Shown: positions 41,953 to 56,229, numbered from the stretch's first letter. The stretch is DNA of 64,000 nucleotides from Coriaria nepalensis (GCA_027186245.1 CP114497.1:9493501-9557500), one strand, 5' to 3'. The notes: generated by a model from the letters alone, not told the origin. Translations and numbers: made by a program.

Positions 41953-43443
41953 ATGGATGTCGATCCCCGTAACTACGATCACGTAGTAAGTTTCTTATTT
42001 TCTCTCTTTCTGATAATTATGTATTGTTGTTTCCGCTTCGATTTCTGTTTTCATTGCTCAGATTTCCTAAATTTTCTTGTTTTTGATCGTTCCTTGTGCC
42101 CTAACCTGGTGTTGCTAGTTAAATTCGTAAAAGGATGATTTTGAACCGGTAGATGTGGAAAATTCAAAATTTGGGGAAACTGATTCAGAAAGATGCATTG
42201 ATTGTAAGTGTTATTCTACAGGCTATTAAGGATGAAGATGTTCATAATATTGTTCTGTCATACCTTGTCCATAATTGCTATAAAGAAACTGTGGAGTCAT
42301 TCATTGCTTGTACCGGGATGAAGCGGGATTCTGATCATGTTGAGGACATGGAGAAAAGAAAAAGCAAGTAGAATCTTTTTTTTTGTTTTGGTTGTTGTTA
42401 TTATATTTTTGCTATTGTTATCTATGAGCAGGAGAGTTTGGTGTGTCTAGTTGGTTTGATTACCCATCTAGCAGAAAACTAATTTACAATATACTGATTC
42501 AGGAATTCTTCATTCTGCATTAGAAGGGAATGCACTTAAGGCCATTGAGCTGACGGAGCAGATAGCACATGAATTGCTCGAGAAAAATGAGGATTTGCAC
42601 TTTGATCTTTTGAGTCTCCATTTCGTCGAACTTATTTGCTCTAGAAAATGGTGGGGGAAAGTTTATGACATATTTATTGGAGAAGCATGAATCAATTATT
42701 TCCTATTGACATTATGATCTCTGTTCCTTTTTCTTGCAGCTCAGAAGCATTGGAGTTTGCTCAGACAAAGTTGACTCCTTTTGGGAAGGTGCAAAAATAT
42801 GTGGAAAAACTTGAAGTATGTCTTATTCAAGAATCTCAATTAGAAAAGTCTATTCCTTTGAATCTTTATTTTGCAGGGAAACATAGTGGAGTCTTATATG
42901 TCTTGGTCACTGCAGGATTTTATGGCATTGCTTGCTTATGAAGAGCCGGAAAAGTCCCCAATGTTTCATCTGCTTAGTCTGGAGTACCGTCAACAGGTTG
43001 CAGATAGTCTTAATCAAGCGCTTCTTGGTTCGTCCTATCTCCCTTCTTAGGCTGTCTTATATTTAATTTTTATTTTTTTTAAAGCTAATTTGTAGCTATT
43101 CTTAATTAGTCTTATTCTTTTCTTGCGGCTCTTGATCGATATCAGCACATGTGAAGCTTCCCAACTATACAGCAATGGAAAGGCTCATGAAACAGACAAC
43201 AGTTGTTAGAGAATACTTAAACTTTGCACTTAGTACCAAGGTAACTTCTACAAAATGCTGGTTGTACGTAATACTAGTACTCTCAAGGCAAAAAGGTTGA
43301 TATAACTTGACCTGATTTGAGGGAATTCATAATTCTAGCTTGCGAAGTGTGGAAGAAACTGGCTGGATTATTTATGCTTTGAATCTGTGATTTTGCAGGA
43401 GGGATTTCCGCCATTTTCTTTGAGGAATTATCTAAAGAGCTAA
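41953..43443 (+). CDS. CTLH/CRA-domain protein, GID8/RanBPM-related
   Basis: Small scaffold protein of the CTLH (GID) ubiquitin ligase type, related to the C-terminal half of RanBPM. Seven exons join in frame for 216 aa: 41953-41985, 42222-42363, 42503-42650, 42740-42815, 42916-43027, 43146-43240 and 43399-43443. The protein opens MDVDPRNYDHV. A LisH motif follows (DVHNIVLSYLVHNCYKETVE), then the CTLH region (ALKAIELTEQIAHELLEKN) and the CRA region (MALLAYEEPEKSPMFHLLS, then EYRQQVADSLN). It ends FPPFSLRNYLKS. The length matches plant LisH-RanBPM proteins of the At1g61150 type. Intron 2 must use a GC donor, A then GCAAGT at 42364, to keep the frame; the GT choice two to four bases away does not fit. 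Confidence 0.92.
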
Positions 43444-44232
43444 ATATAGAAGAGTTCGACCCTTTTTTCTGGCAATGCTAAGATGATTTGGTATAAGCTG
43501 CAGATCCTTTTGCAACCTTCGGCTGTGATATCCAGTTCTGTGCCTGCTCTTCTGTTCAAGTTGCATCTGGGTTCCTCCAAGGTGGGCCTTTTTTCTTGAT
43601 GGCTGGTGGGTAAGATGTTAGGTCCCCTCTTGGTCACCCAATTGGTTCGATGAGGATTGTATAATGCTAGTTTTTATTACGTCAAAAAATGGCAATTCAG
43701 GTTATTTATAGCGAGGGTCAGTTTTTTAAACGAGATAGAACCTAGAACCTCTCTCTTTTTCTTTAATATCAATGGTAACAACCTGGTAAGCAGAGTTCCT
43801 AGCATTTATGAGGTTTGTATAATGTTTAAAGTGTTGCAATTCTGTACAAATACCTCGTGTGTTGATACTGTATTTCATTTTCAGTATACAGGGTCAGAGT
43901 GTATTTCTGAATCGTATGCACCAGATTCTTATTTCACTATGTAAACGAAAAAATCATTACATGTACATAATAGTCACGTGGTACATGACATTCCATCCGC
44001 CATCACATTCACAAATGTCATTGGTGTATAATGTAGCAATGCATTATTTGCATACAAGAATGTCTCGTTAATGGCATGTAGAATTCTAAGTGTGAGGACG
44101 AACGAGTTAATTATTTGATCTAAACTTAAAAATAAATATTTACAGAACATAACTAACAAGCTACTTGAGCTACAGAGAAGTAAATTGCAACGTATGATTA
44201 TGACTTGAGAACGTAATTTCAGATGGGTCTTT
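43444..44232. other. Convergent 3' flanks of CTLH and PAP genes
   Basis: Probably the 3' untranslated regions of the two converging genes. No additional exon was recognised. Confidence 0.5.
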
Positions 44233-46272
44233 TTACATTGCAGCAGCGGACGATTGTTCTTCATCTTCAGCATACCAAATTCTATTATGCAGCCAAATAG
44301 AATCAGCCTCTACGGCATATCCATCTTCATTTCTATTCCAACCAAAATAAGCATGAGTCCTATTCTTTATCTCCAAAATTCCATGGCCAAAGCTTGCTTC
44401 TCGAAAAGCCGAGTAGCTCGGCTGTGGCTCTGTCATCCTATATACGTTTATGAATATAAATTAGAGTAATATTTCACGAAAAATCATTTTAAAAAAAATA
44501 AGGATATGAACTTACTGAGACGCCAATCCTTCTAGATTTCCTCCATCTCCGATGGTTATGTAAACAGGAGCAGATTTATTAGCCACAGGAGTGCATAACC
44601 CATTTGTAACATTGTATGCATCATTCGATATGCGCTCCTGAGAGAAGCAAAAACATGTTTGGATACATGACCAATACAATTCCACACCATGAATTCATAT
44701 TGCTATATAGATCATCAACGTACGAAAATTAGTATAAGAATGACACTCACGGATCGTTCGTAGGCATGAACATGTCCAGCAAAGATAGCATCGACTTTAT
44801 ACTCGACGAACCATGATTCATACATCACTCTCATAGTTTCTCCTTCCATATAATGTTTTATATAGCTATTGTATAGAGGAGAATGCATAAGAACTACGAG
44901 CCATGGTGTTTCCGTTCTGTTTACTTTCGGAAGCTCCTGTTCCAGCCACTTGTATTGAGGAGTGTATTTCCCTACAAAATCCAAGCCAAAGTTTTAACTA
45001 GAAGATTATGCAATGTTATCTTTCTTAATAACGAACTAAGACTTGAAAAAGAAAATACCAAATGCTGAGTACGAGGACATGACTATTATATACGCTGAAG
45101 CCCTCTTAATGGAGTACCAGAGAGGAGACGTGCTATCAGATGCCTTATATGGTACATGATAACGATGAGTAAAAGGTTTAAATGGTATGCCTTCACCCTG
45201 CAAAAGGAAAAGAAAAGGCATCTTAAAAACCCTTGACAGAGAGCGTTCAATGAGAAAAGGAATGCAACCAAAGAAGAAATGCATACAATTTGAGGTGCAA
45301 AATCGAGTTCATGATTTCCAGCAGTCCAAACCCAAGGTTGATAAGCTACACTTCTTTCCAAGAATCTTCCCCAAGTATCCCACCTGTTATTATCATGAAA
45401 GGGGTAATCATCAGCATAAGAAAGGTCTCCAACAAATAAAACTGCCTGTCCTTTTATGGGGCTTGATTCGTAATGTGTAAGAGTCCTATTTGAATCATGG
45501 GTTTGACCAAGATCCCCTGTTAGACATGTATAAAGACAACATCATGAAGGTTGTAAATCAGATAAATCAATACGTATCATAAATATGTGAAAACAGAAAT
45601 ACCGATGAGGCCAAAGGTATAAGGCACATCAGGGCCAACCCTAGGAGGAGTGATAAACCAAAATTGTCGTGTTGTGTTTCCAATTCCGACCTCATAGTAG
45701 TATTTGGTATCAAACTGGAAGTGGTAAATACATGATTAAGTAAACAAGTCAATTCAATTTCAGGGATAGCAAAAATGATGATAGAAAATTGTGTACAATG
45801 TTACAAACCTCCAAGTCTACAATAGTGCAGTGATGAATATACCCAGATGTATAATTAAAGTAGTTGTAAGTGACAAAAAAGCCATCTGCTTGGTTCTTGA
45901 GCTCATTGTTTTCAGACCAGTAAACCACAGTGCTTGAACCCGGTTCATCTGGGGTAACCCAAGAAACGATCACACCTTTCCCCTCATGATCTCCTTGTGT
46001 TATATGAACCTTTTACACACAAGGGTTCAATTCAGATTGGCTCAAAACTGAAACAGAAAAGAAATAATTACAAAAAGAAGGACCTGTTGAGGAGCATTAT
46101 AACCAGGAGGGATCCTAAAAACATCACTGTCTAGAGGCATATCAAGCGACAAGTCGTCATTCCGAACATAAGAACTTGTCACTCCGCCATTACAGATCTC
46201 TGCTTCGCTCAGAATCAAGCATAAACCTGTAAGAATCATAAAACCAATACGCACCATTCTCATTTCCATCAT
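44233..46272 (-). CDS. Purple acid phosphatase (PAP10/12-like)
   Basis: Secreted binuclear metal phosphatase that releases phosphate from organic esters. Eight exons join in frame for 472 aa: 46084-46272, 45809-46009, 45603-45714, 45287-45516, 45059-45197, 44751-44971, 44516-44637 and 44233-44437. The start at 46272 is the first of two adjacent ATGs. A hydrophobic signal peptide runs from about residue 6 to 30. The N-terminal domain has [20 protein letters not shown]. Metal-ligand motifs are all present: GDLG (D169), GDLSYADDY (197-205), GNHE (N235, H236), VLMHSPLY (H320) and GHVHAYER (356-363). The ligand set is complete, so an active enzyme is expected. It belongs to the large plant PAP subgroup near PAP10 and PAP12; the exact orthologue is not resolved. 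Confidence 0.94.
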
Positions 46273-47103
46273 GATGAAATATGAATCTTCCCCAATCCAA
46301 CTGCCCAATTTATGAAATCCCCCACCAAATTACAGAACCGATTAGTTATTATAAGTTGAGGAATATTCATATTATAAAACGAATATACTAATTTTAGCAT
46401 AAATTCTTTACCCGCCGCGTTTCAGGTCTTAGCTTCGTTGCAAGCAGATCAGTTGACTGTTTTGGTCCGCTTATATATATATTCACCTTGTTGTTTTTAT
46501 CTGCTCGTGTTTCCCGGTAAAAAAATAATAATAAAAAATAAAAAATGACAGTGTTCTTGTTCCTTACAGATTCATCGACACAGACATGGATAAATGGGCT
46601 TGGAAATGTCTTATCAACGAATCAGCGGTTGGAGGCTTGGAGCATTTTCGCGCGCCGGGGGTTAGTTGAACCCCGCCGGGAAAATCCGACCCTTAAATGG
46701 GCCTTTACGCCGAAATGACAGCAGAAGGTACACTTCTTGGGCCTAGTTTGTATCTAGCTGGGTAAGAGTGCGCTTTATGGGCCCTGAGAAGCTTAGAGAG
46801 AGGCCCACATGTTCCCTCCACGTAATTTCATATAATAAGATATATTTTTTTATATCAGTAAAATAATTAATTATACGGTTGTATATTATTGAATCTATCA
46901 TTTACTCGTATAAATGCGCATATTCTCAAAACTATCAAACCATAAATTAAAAGCAGCAAAAGAAAGGTAATGTGACAAGCTTTAGCTTTGAATGAACACA
47001 CAAACTGACAAACATGGTTTCTTCTCTATAGGGCTAATTATAGAGTTTAGTATTGTTGATGATGATGGTGATGATGCTTGATCTTTGATTGAACCGGTTA
47101 AAG
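46273..47103. other. PAP upstream region and WAT1-like 3' flank
   Basis: Contains the PAP leader and promoter on the left and the 3' flank of the WAT1-like pseudogene on the right. A site II cluster is listed separately. Confidence 0.5.
46698..46807. promoter_or_regulatory. Cluster of TGGGCC/GGCCCA elements
   Basis: TGGGCC at 46698-46703, 46738-46743 and 46778-46783, and GGCCCA at 46802-46807. This is a dense set of site II-type motifs about 430-540 bp upstream of the PAP start. Role inferred only. Confidence 0.45.
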
Positions 47104-48255
47104 TCAAACATTTTCCGTTGACTGAGGAAGGAGGAGAGGCTGAGTGGTTGACGATGATCTGACGTGGTAGCCACTTGTCCTCATATTGTTGCTGTGCTCC
47201 GCACTGGACTCAATCACTGCCTTTCTGTCTTTTTGCTCTTTTCCTCGTTCTTTCCCCACAGCACAAGATACAACCCCACTATTATCAAAACTGCCCCTAT
47301 TATCCTGCATATTATTAATTTTAACCACACACATTAATATTAATTAGCATCCTTGTCCCAACTTAAGGATAGCAAAATGATAAATTTAGTACGACCCACC
47401 CTCCCAAGAAGAACTCTTCCCCTAAAGCAATAGAAGCCATGATAGCAACGACAAGTGTTTGAACCGGTTGATAAACTGCCACAAAAACCGGACCCCCCTC
47501 TGTCAATGCACCATATTTGCACTGCAAACGCTATTCCAGACGCCACCACTCCCTGCATATAATTTATTAAAATTGAAATACAGTTTGGCAAACTGTATTT
47601 TGGTTACATTCATTATAAGGTTAAGAAAAATGTTACCGCATAGAGGATGGTGAAAACTTCACCACCGGAGTGAAAAACCCAAGCATCATAGTCTCTCTCG
47701 AAAATGGCGGCGATAATAACGAATTGTATGATTCCAAAGAAGCACGTGAAAGACGTGACGGAGAGCCTGGCCGGGTATTTCTTCAACACCGGGGCCTGCA
47801 AAACGAGCCAACCGGACCATGACAAGCAGTGGCCAATCAAGTAGATGCAGCCAAGGGTTCAGTTCTTTCCCTCTGCATCTCCAAGTGAGAATAACATGTC
47901 ATCTACGGGCCGGGTAATTGGGTTGACTTGAAGATGCGGAACTGGGCTGTAAATAACTGGGCCTTTGTAGAGAGTTATCACTGTGGCCCCAGCCACACAG
48001 AATATTGTTCCCGCCACTTTTGCTATGCCGTCTTTCCGGTTCAGCTGAACTCGCTCTATGCTGTTCATTTTAAAAAGAAGGAAAAGAGTTATGTATACAT
48101 TGTGGAAATTAATGGGCTTAATTAAAGGCCCAAATAGTATGTAATGGATTCGCCGGAGAATAGCGGCCATAAGGAAAGTGATGGCCGGGGACGGAGTTTT
48201 GAATTGCGGAGGCGAAGGTGGGTGACGTGTTGTCCAAGCCCAGAAAGTAGAATCC
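47104..48255 (-). pseudogene. WAT1-like (EamA/DMT family) transporter, 5'-truncated and broken
   Basis: WAT1 is a tonoplast auxin transporter needed for secondary wall thickening; it has about ten membrane helices. This copy keeps the later exons. On the minus strand, ITANQGFYFLGLDNTSPTFA begins near 48250, followed by VAGATVITLYKGPVIYSP, IGHCLSWSGWLVLQAPVLKK and the tail ending QPLLLPQSTENV. Exons 1 and 2 are missing. Lesions: an extra base in the SVPAITF codons near 48193, TGA replacing Trp in KNWTLGC at 47859-47861, an extra G in the RGGPVF codons near 47506, and a frame change near 47230 before the tail. A decayed LINE lies directly on its 5' side. Confidence 0.85.
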
Positions 48256-48439
48256 TTGGTTTGCAGTTATTCTAAAATATATAATGCAACAAAAGTAATT
48301 ATATCTATCAAATTAGAACTATACGCTTCCAATATGGGGACCCACTGTCCCACTGTTCATTATTTGTGCGGAAGGACTCTCGGCTATAATAATTAAGAAG
48401 GAATCTGATGAGTCACTGGAGGGTTAAAAATTAGTCGGA

Positions 48440-50100
48440 CCTTCACTCTCGCCTATAGTCTTTAATCTGGGATTAAATATGAGCAGTAAAGAGGATTTGG
48501 TGAATGTGCTCGGGGCTCGAGAAGTGGTGTGCCGTGAAAAAATATCTCGGGATTCCTTCTTTCATTGGAAAAAAAACTTTGCGCTAATTAGAGATCGGAT
48601 CTATAGCAAAATCAAACGTTGGAAGGGGGTGTTGCTCTCGATTGGTGGGAAAGAGGTCCTTTTAAAAGTGTTGGTGCAGACTAACCTGACATATACGATG
48701 AGCTGCTTTAACCTACCGATTACACTATGTCGGGAGATCTCCTGCATTTGTAACGCGTTCTGGTGGGGCTTAAAGGTTGGGAAGAAGAAAATTCACTGGG
48801 CTCAATGGAAGGATCTGTGAACCAAAGGAATGTGGTGGTCTTGGTTTCAGGGACTGAAGAAGATTTCAACAAAGCCATGCTGGCTAAAGCAGTGTTGGCG
48901 AATTCAATCTAACCCCCCACTCCTTATTAGCAAAAATTATGAAATGCAAATATTTTCCAGATTGTTACTTTTTGCAGGCCTGATTGGGAAACATGCCTTC
49001 TCACGTGTGGAGGAGCTTCATGTGGGTAAGAGAAATCGTTGAGCATGGAGCGAGATGGTGCTTGGGTTCGGGATAGTCGGTGAAGGTATATGGCGATAAA
49101 TGGTTGGAAAGGCCAACTTCCTTTTCTCCCTTTTCACCTCATGTGCTCTCGGTAGACTCCTGGGTTGTTGACTTATGCCTACCTTTTCAGGGGAGTGGAA
49201 TAGTAGATTGATTCGAGACTGTTTTATCCGTGAAGATGCGGATGCTATTCTTGCTTTGCCTAGGCTTCGCACCGGAAGGAGAAATATTTTTAGGTGGCAT
49301 TATGAGAAGAATGGTGAGTACTCTGTCTGGAGTGGCTATCAGGTGGCAATTGCTTTGGGGGGCATTGCATCGAGTTCTGATTCGGATCTGCTAAAGTCTT
49401 GATGGAAGGCGTTATGGAGATGTCAAGGACAAAACAAAATAAAAATCTTTATTTTTTTTAGAGCATTTAAAGCCTGGCTTCCAAATGGAGAAATCCTAGC
49501 ACAAAGGGGTTTGGGTGTGGAGAATAGGTGCGGTCTTTGTCACGCCATTGGGGAGTCGATTGATCATATCATGTGGAATTCCAAGTTTGCGCGTCATGTA
49601 TGGGGTGGGTTGCTTGAGATGGATTTTGTTTGAAATCATAAAGGTTTTGATTTAATTTATGTGGTGCATACCAAGTCTATTATGCATCGGGCGGAGGCCC
49701 CGGCGGGTACTAAAAATAGGACAGAGGTCTGTAGATGGTCCGTGCCGCCGGTTGGTTGCTACAAGATCAACTCTGATGCCTCGCTCCAAGCCAAGAATCG
49801 CAAGGCGGGTATTGGGGTTGTGATATGAAGTTATGCGGGGGAGATCATGGCAGCTTTGTATAGTTCAGTGGAGTGGGGTCTGACTGTGGAAGAACTGGAA
49901 GCGGAGGCTTACCTTCGAGGTATTCAACTAGCTATTGATTTTGGCATTTCCAACGTGATTATTGAATTGGATGCGGTCGGTGTTGTTAATATGTTGAGAG
50001 GCATCTCATCCCGCGGTCTCGGCTTGGTCTTATTGTTGAGGATATTCTACATTTAAGAGGAGTTGTTGGTATTCAAGATTTTGCTTATGCAAATAATACA
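48440..50100 (+). mobile_element. Decayed LINE (non-LTR retrotransposon), RT 3' part to RNase H
   Basis: Plus-strand sequence matches the 3' half of a plant L1-type ORF2. The end of the reverse transcriptase region has IKRWKGVLLSIGGKEVLLKV, TYTMSCFNLP and FWWGLKVGKKKIHWAQW (48600-48820). The zinc-binding reverse-transcriptase-associated segment lies around 49160-49400 (DCFIREDADAILALP, then WHYEKNGEYSVWSGY). An RNase H segment is at about 49760-50050 (INSDASLQAKNRKAGIGVV, then EAEAYLRGIQLAIDFG). The frame is interrupted by several stops and shifts, for example TGA at 48818 and in the RNase H stretch near 49826. No 5' part, poly-A tail or target duplication could be defined, so the ends are approximate. 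Confidence 0.85.
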
Positions 50101-51339
50101 TAAATATAATTTATACAAAAATTTATCGGCCATCGCAAATTCCTTAACCAACCATTTAATGTTGAGCCTGACTTTTGACTGATTCAGTGCAAGTTGCATG
50201 CATATGACAGCATATGTACATGATCGATCTTTCCTTCATAATTCCAACGATCATAATGCTCTTACCAAATATGTACATGTAGATCACTTATGGAATCTTC
50301 CTGTCCAAGATACCGAGGAAAATGAACCTCTGCGTGGTTTTTTTTGGAAAGAAGAAGAAGATTCCTAGTTTGTCATCATGATATTCTCAAGATCCTTAAT
50401 TCATTTGTCTTAACTAGTGGGCGACACGTCGGTCCTTTAACCATTCATGTAGATTCAACGCACAATCGATCGATGAGCCTCGTCAACTCTTGTATAGTAT
50501 TATTTGTCATATAGATTCGTATAGATTCAACACACACTTGATTAGATTGTCATGCCGAAACACTGCTGGCCGGCTAAATTAACAGCTTGATACATATACA
50601 TAAGTGCTTATCATCTCTTGTCATGCTCATGCGTGTCTTAATTACATGTATAATTCAACAAAATAATCATATTATCACAAATAGCTTATCATCTAATCAA
50701 GGACCCACATACATGCTATCTGTTCTTTGGAATTTTCACTAAAATAGAATGCCTAAGCAGACTGGTTAGCCCTAATCAGTAATCAAGATAATGATTACTA
50801 GGGTAGATACTTAATTTGAATTTCATTAGAGTCTAAATAGGGTAAGTTGCATCATGGCAAAATCAAATATTCTTCATCTCACTTTGGAAACCTATAGAAA
50901 AAGTGGACAACCACTTCTCAAAGAAAGCAAGCCTAATGTTATTTTGGTTGCCATGTTATTCCACATATTGCAAGCTTTATACCTAGGACTCTAGGAGTGT
51001 TCAAATAGCTAGCACGACATTTCACCTGTCCTGCTAGATCTCATCACCTCTTTTCAAATCAATTAGTACAAGAAGATTCAATTCACAAGAAATACAGGCT
51101 TCACCTTTTTTTTTGTTATAATAAATTTTTATTATTAAATGACAGATACCAAGGATTATGAAAGTATACCTTATCGTCTTTACCCTCTTCTCAAGTAATA
51201 GAAGGAAGGATACAAATTCTTCCATCCCAGTGTCGTATTGTTGCCCCGATTTTCATACCTCTGGCCCCTCTTCTCATATATATCAAAGGAAAAAGTGAGA
51301 TTCATTTCCTCCTCAGAACAGGGTAATATTCAATATAGT
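50101..51339. other. Intergenic, no gene recognised
   Basis: Moderately AT-rich sequence between the LINE and the TFIIF gene. The missing first exons of the WAT1-like gene were looked for here and not found. The right end is the probable TFIIF 3' untranslated region. Confidence 0.5.
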
Positions 51340-53302
51340 TTAATCACTTCCAGTTTCCTCCACAGATTTCTTGTATTCCGGCTTGAGTTCGTAAGTTCCT
51401 TGATTAGTTCCCCTTTTGTTGTACACGCAAAGTTCGTTTAGTATCTCTTTCAAGAATTGCTGCAGTGAAACAAAATGCCATTAGTATATTGTTACTTCTT
51501 ACTACTGTTCAATAATATCTAGTAAGCAATGATTAGATTCGTAAATAAATGGTATGGAACTAGGAGTTAATAAGACATACAGCAGGTTGATCAGTCTCTT
51601 GAACTAGCTGCTTTAAGGCCCAATTTGGTTGTCTTTCGAATAGTTTGAACATTATATCTTCTAGTTCCCCACGATCCCTTCTAGTTCTCTTCATGTCAGA
51701 TTGTTTCACCGGTGTTGTCTTCTTCTTGTCCTGCTATAGATCATTGCAAATAGACTGTAACTCAATTTTATTTTTTTTTAAATCACCATTTAAGTTCGAT
51801 GAGTGGCAAGCTTTTGAATTCATCAATCTCATTGTAGGGTGAATTCCCTGAAAGCAAAAAAAGGAAAAAAAAAAAAAAAAGGTTGACAGAAACCTTTGAA
51901 GTGGATGAAATTAAGCCAACCATTCCGGGCATGGGCCTCATATGTTCTCCACGGTCATTGTCAATAACCTTCAAAAAATAAGCCAAGGAAACAATTGGTT
52001 CAAGATATTTTGTTCTATGAAATATAACTGAGGATGCAGAGAGCAAAAACAGAAGCTCAAATGGTGCTGCACCTGAATTTGTCGAGTCTTAATCATGGAT
52101 TTGTTTGTCCTTTCACGGCACAATTTTCCATATACATCAATATTTTCATTATGAGGTTTCATATCAAACTTGCGTTCGACTTTTCCTTCCACTGCTACAG
52201 AAGCGCCTGCAAATAATGCAGATTTCAATTTCTCTCAATCTTAAACAGTGAAGAGAGACGCCCAGAACCAAGAAGTAATTGAGTTCTCTACATGATGAGA
52301 TGTTGTGTTCATACTAAATACTTGATATATTTACTTGATGTATTCAATTCACGGTTTAGAGGTAAAATATAGTGCATCGCTTAGGTGCTTATGTGCTAGA
52401 ACAAACAACTTATACTCACCTTGATTCGCCTCCGAGAAAACAGACATTGGGACAAAGTCTTTAAACATATTCAAGGAGTAAATTTTAGGCACATGCCCAC
52501 CCTCTGTTGCAGCCATCTCCATTGTAAACTGGTTATGATTTCCAAACACGAAAGTTAAACTGATATCATCGCGATAAAGATAGTAAAAGAATCATATTGT
52601 CATATACCAACAGCCAATAATTTCAGTAGAGTAAAAGAGTAAGAGTATCCAGCGTATGAAAGAGACCTAAACTGACAGCAACACAAGTGAAAATTATACC
52701 AGTCCCAAAAGTTGAAAAAAGGGGGGAAAAATATCAATTTTAATCAAATCTAAACAGAGTAACTGAAAGCTCTAAATTTGGGGAAAAGCCGATGACAGGA
52801 ATCAAAGGCACCATGCATTCATTTTAAATAGACAATTGCATTGGAGTAGAGCTACAGAGAATGCAAATTGGCGCAGAGTTAGTGAAAACAAAGTATTAAT
52901 TACCAGTTAGCTAGGTTTTGCTTGAATTATGCCAAAGATCGAATGCATCAAGTAACCAGACTCATCAAAGCAAAGGCTTTAATCTAATTAGCGAAGCTTT
53001 TTGAAATCAAGCTACACGATTCAATCCAGAAAATTCGTAGAATCTAGTGAAGTAAGTAGCTGCAAACAAAATCGAATTAGGATACATAAGCACAGTACCT
53101 GAAGTGCAGAGGGATCATCGGATTGGAGAGGATCGAGGGAGAGAACGACTTTAGCGAGAGGAAGAGGATCGGAGGGTGGATGAGACTGCCATGACTTCGC
53201 CACAACCACAGGGCATTTCATCAGCCACACCGATTTATCCGCCTTCCCTATATCCAAGTTCCTGCTATTATTACCACCAATTCCGTTGTCTTTCTCCTCC
53301 AT
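51340..53302 (-). CDS. Transcription initiation factor IIF subunit beta (RAP30)
   Basis: TFIIF beta helps bring RNA polymerase II to the promoter and acts in the nucleus. Six exons join in frame for 263 aa: 53099-53302, 52420-52528, 52073-52206, 51894-51968, 51581-51730 and 51340-51459. The N-terminal dimerisation domain includes VWLMKCPVVVAKSW (start near residue 25), and LAKVVLSLDPLQSDD. The middle has GKVERKFDMKP and LCRERTNKSMIKTRQIQV. The C-terminal winged-helix domain holds RTRRDRGELEDIMFKLFERQ and LKEILNELCVYNKRGTNQGTY. The start at 53302 is the first ATG and the length fits the plant family. The gene is divergent from the cysteine protease gene 1 kb away. Confidence 0.95.
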
Positions 53303-54341
53303 CTCTCTCCCTAGAATATTAGTAGATTGTTCTAGCTTCTCTATCTTTCAGTGAAGACGGTGCTGTCTGAACTCTGAATTATCGTCGCACCGGACCCAAT
53401 AGAGCAGGAAGGTGGTGCTGAATGCTGATGGACTAGCGTAGACAACAAAAGAAAAAAGCTTTAAACTCGCGTGAAACTGCCACGTTTCAATACACTATCA
53501 GCAGGCCTTACAAAGAAAGTGGGCCTCAGTTAAAAATCAGCCTCACTCCGTATTCGGGCCTGAACTATTGAATATCATAATACAGGCCGAGAACCTCAAA
53601 TTATTGAGCCGGGCTGTCGTCGAATCAATTGACAAAGTCCAGTAGTCCTCGCTTCTCGGAGAACCCCATGCCACGTCAACGGGAATTAGATATATTTTAT
53701 GGAGTGACTTTTAATGCTCTATATTAGTTTGCGTTTCAAATTAAAAGACTTTCCATAAATGAATGAAATGATTATTTTATTTGTTTGCTAATTAATTAAA
53801 TAAAAAGTTTTACATGATCAATAATAGCATGAGGGTAAAAACAAGATGATAATAGATTAATTTTTTAAATATTCGATTAATTTTTGTTTAATTTTTAAAT
53901 CAATCTTAATATTAAAAGTTTAATAATATTTATTTATTTTAATGCCGATTAACGATTGACCTAAGAAATCGCCTCTATAATTTGGAAAGTAAAATCTTGG
54001 AGTGGATGAACTCCTTTTTATTTAGGCCAAACAACTCCTTGAGTTGGATAAATGACTATTTGGCCGGATACAGAAACCTATCGTTTTCACTTTTCTCCTC
54101 CTTTTACTTCTTCTCTCCCTTTCTGTTCGGACTTCAACTTGCTTCCGTGCAGAGACGCTTCACCAATCAAGATTCAGCACGTGGCGCGATCTCGTTATCA
54201 ACCACAAATATAATAATATCTTTCTTCTAAGAAAATGAAATAAATAAACGCTTTACTTAATTACTTATAAACATCAACAGTCGGAGCAATTTGAAAATAT
54301 CTTACCAGTTCTGTTTTCACCTGCATCTTCGTCTCTGCAAA
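53303..54341. other. Divergent promoter region, TFIIF beta and RD19-type protease
   Basis: Contains both leaders. A TGGGCC element at 53520-53525 and a related GGGCC near 53557 lie on the TFIIF side. An AT-rich block spans 53700-53960. No gene recognised. Confidence 0.5.
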
Positions 54342-55767
<1,426 letters not shown>

Positions 55768-56229
55768 AGTTAGTATTAATTATGGTTAACTACAAAAATG
55801 GAGGTCTGCATAACTATTATGCAATAATAGTATTGTGCTCTTCTTAAGGTCCATCACAAAACTAGTACTGATATGTAAATTTGTACTGTCTAATATTCAT
55901 AGTTCTCATGCAAACAATCATCCCTGTAATATTTGCATTGCCTGCCCATTCATGTATAGCTATATCACATATCAAACTGTTTCAACAAGTCTGAGATACA
56001 TATATAATCTGAACTCACAACGGTTTAGAAGGTTGAGTTAGCCTACTGTTTTCATATGTGGCATGATATTTCATGAACACTATTTTTCCGGCTAACAGAA
56101 CCTCCCAAGCCATTCCCGCTCGTAGTATGAAAGAATGTATATTTTCCCATAAGTTTTATTCACTAACACGAAAAATATGATATTATGATAAATTTGGTCT
56201 TACCTCAAGCATCAGGCGAGCTCAAACCA
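55768..56229. other. Convergent gap, protease 3' flank
   Basis: Probable 3' untranslated region of the protease gene. Nothing else recognised. Confidence 0.5.

Noticed and set aside
43657..44071. Reading frames between the CTLH and PAP genes
   Set aside because: No resemblance to known proteins; they lie in the probable 3' untranslated regions of the two converging genes.
50101..51300. Missing exons 1-2 of the WAT1-like gene on the far side of the LINE
   Set aside because: Searched by eye on the minus strand for the N-terminal helices of the family; no match was found.
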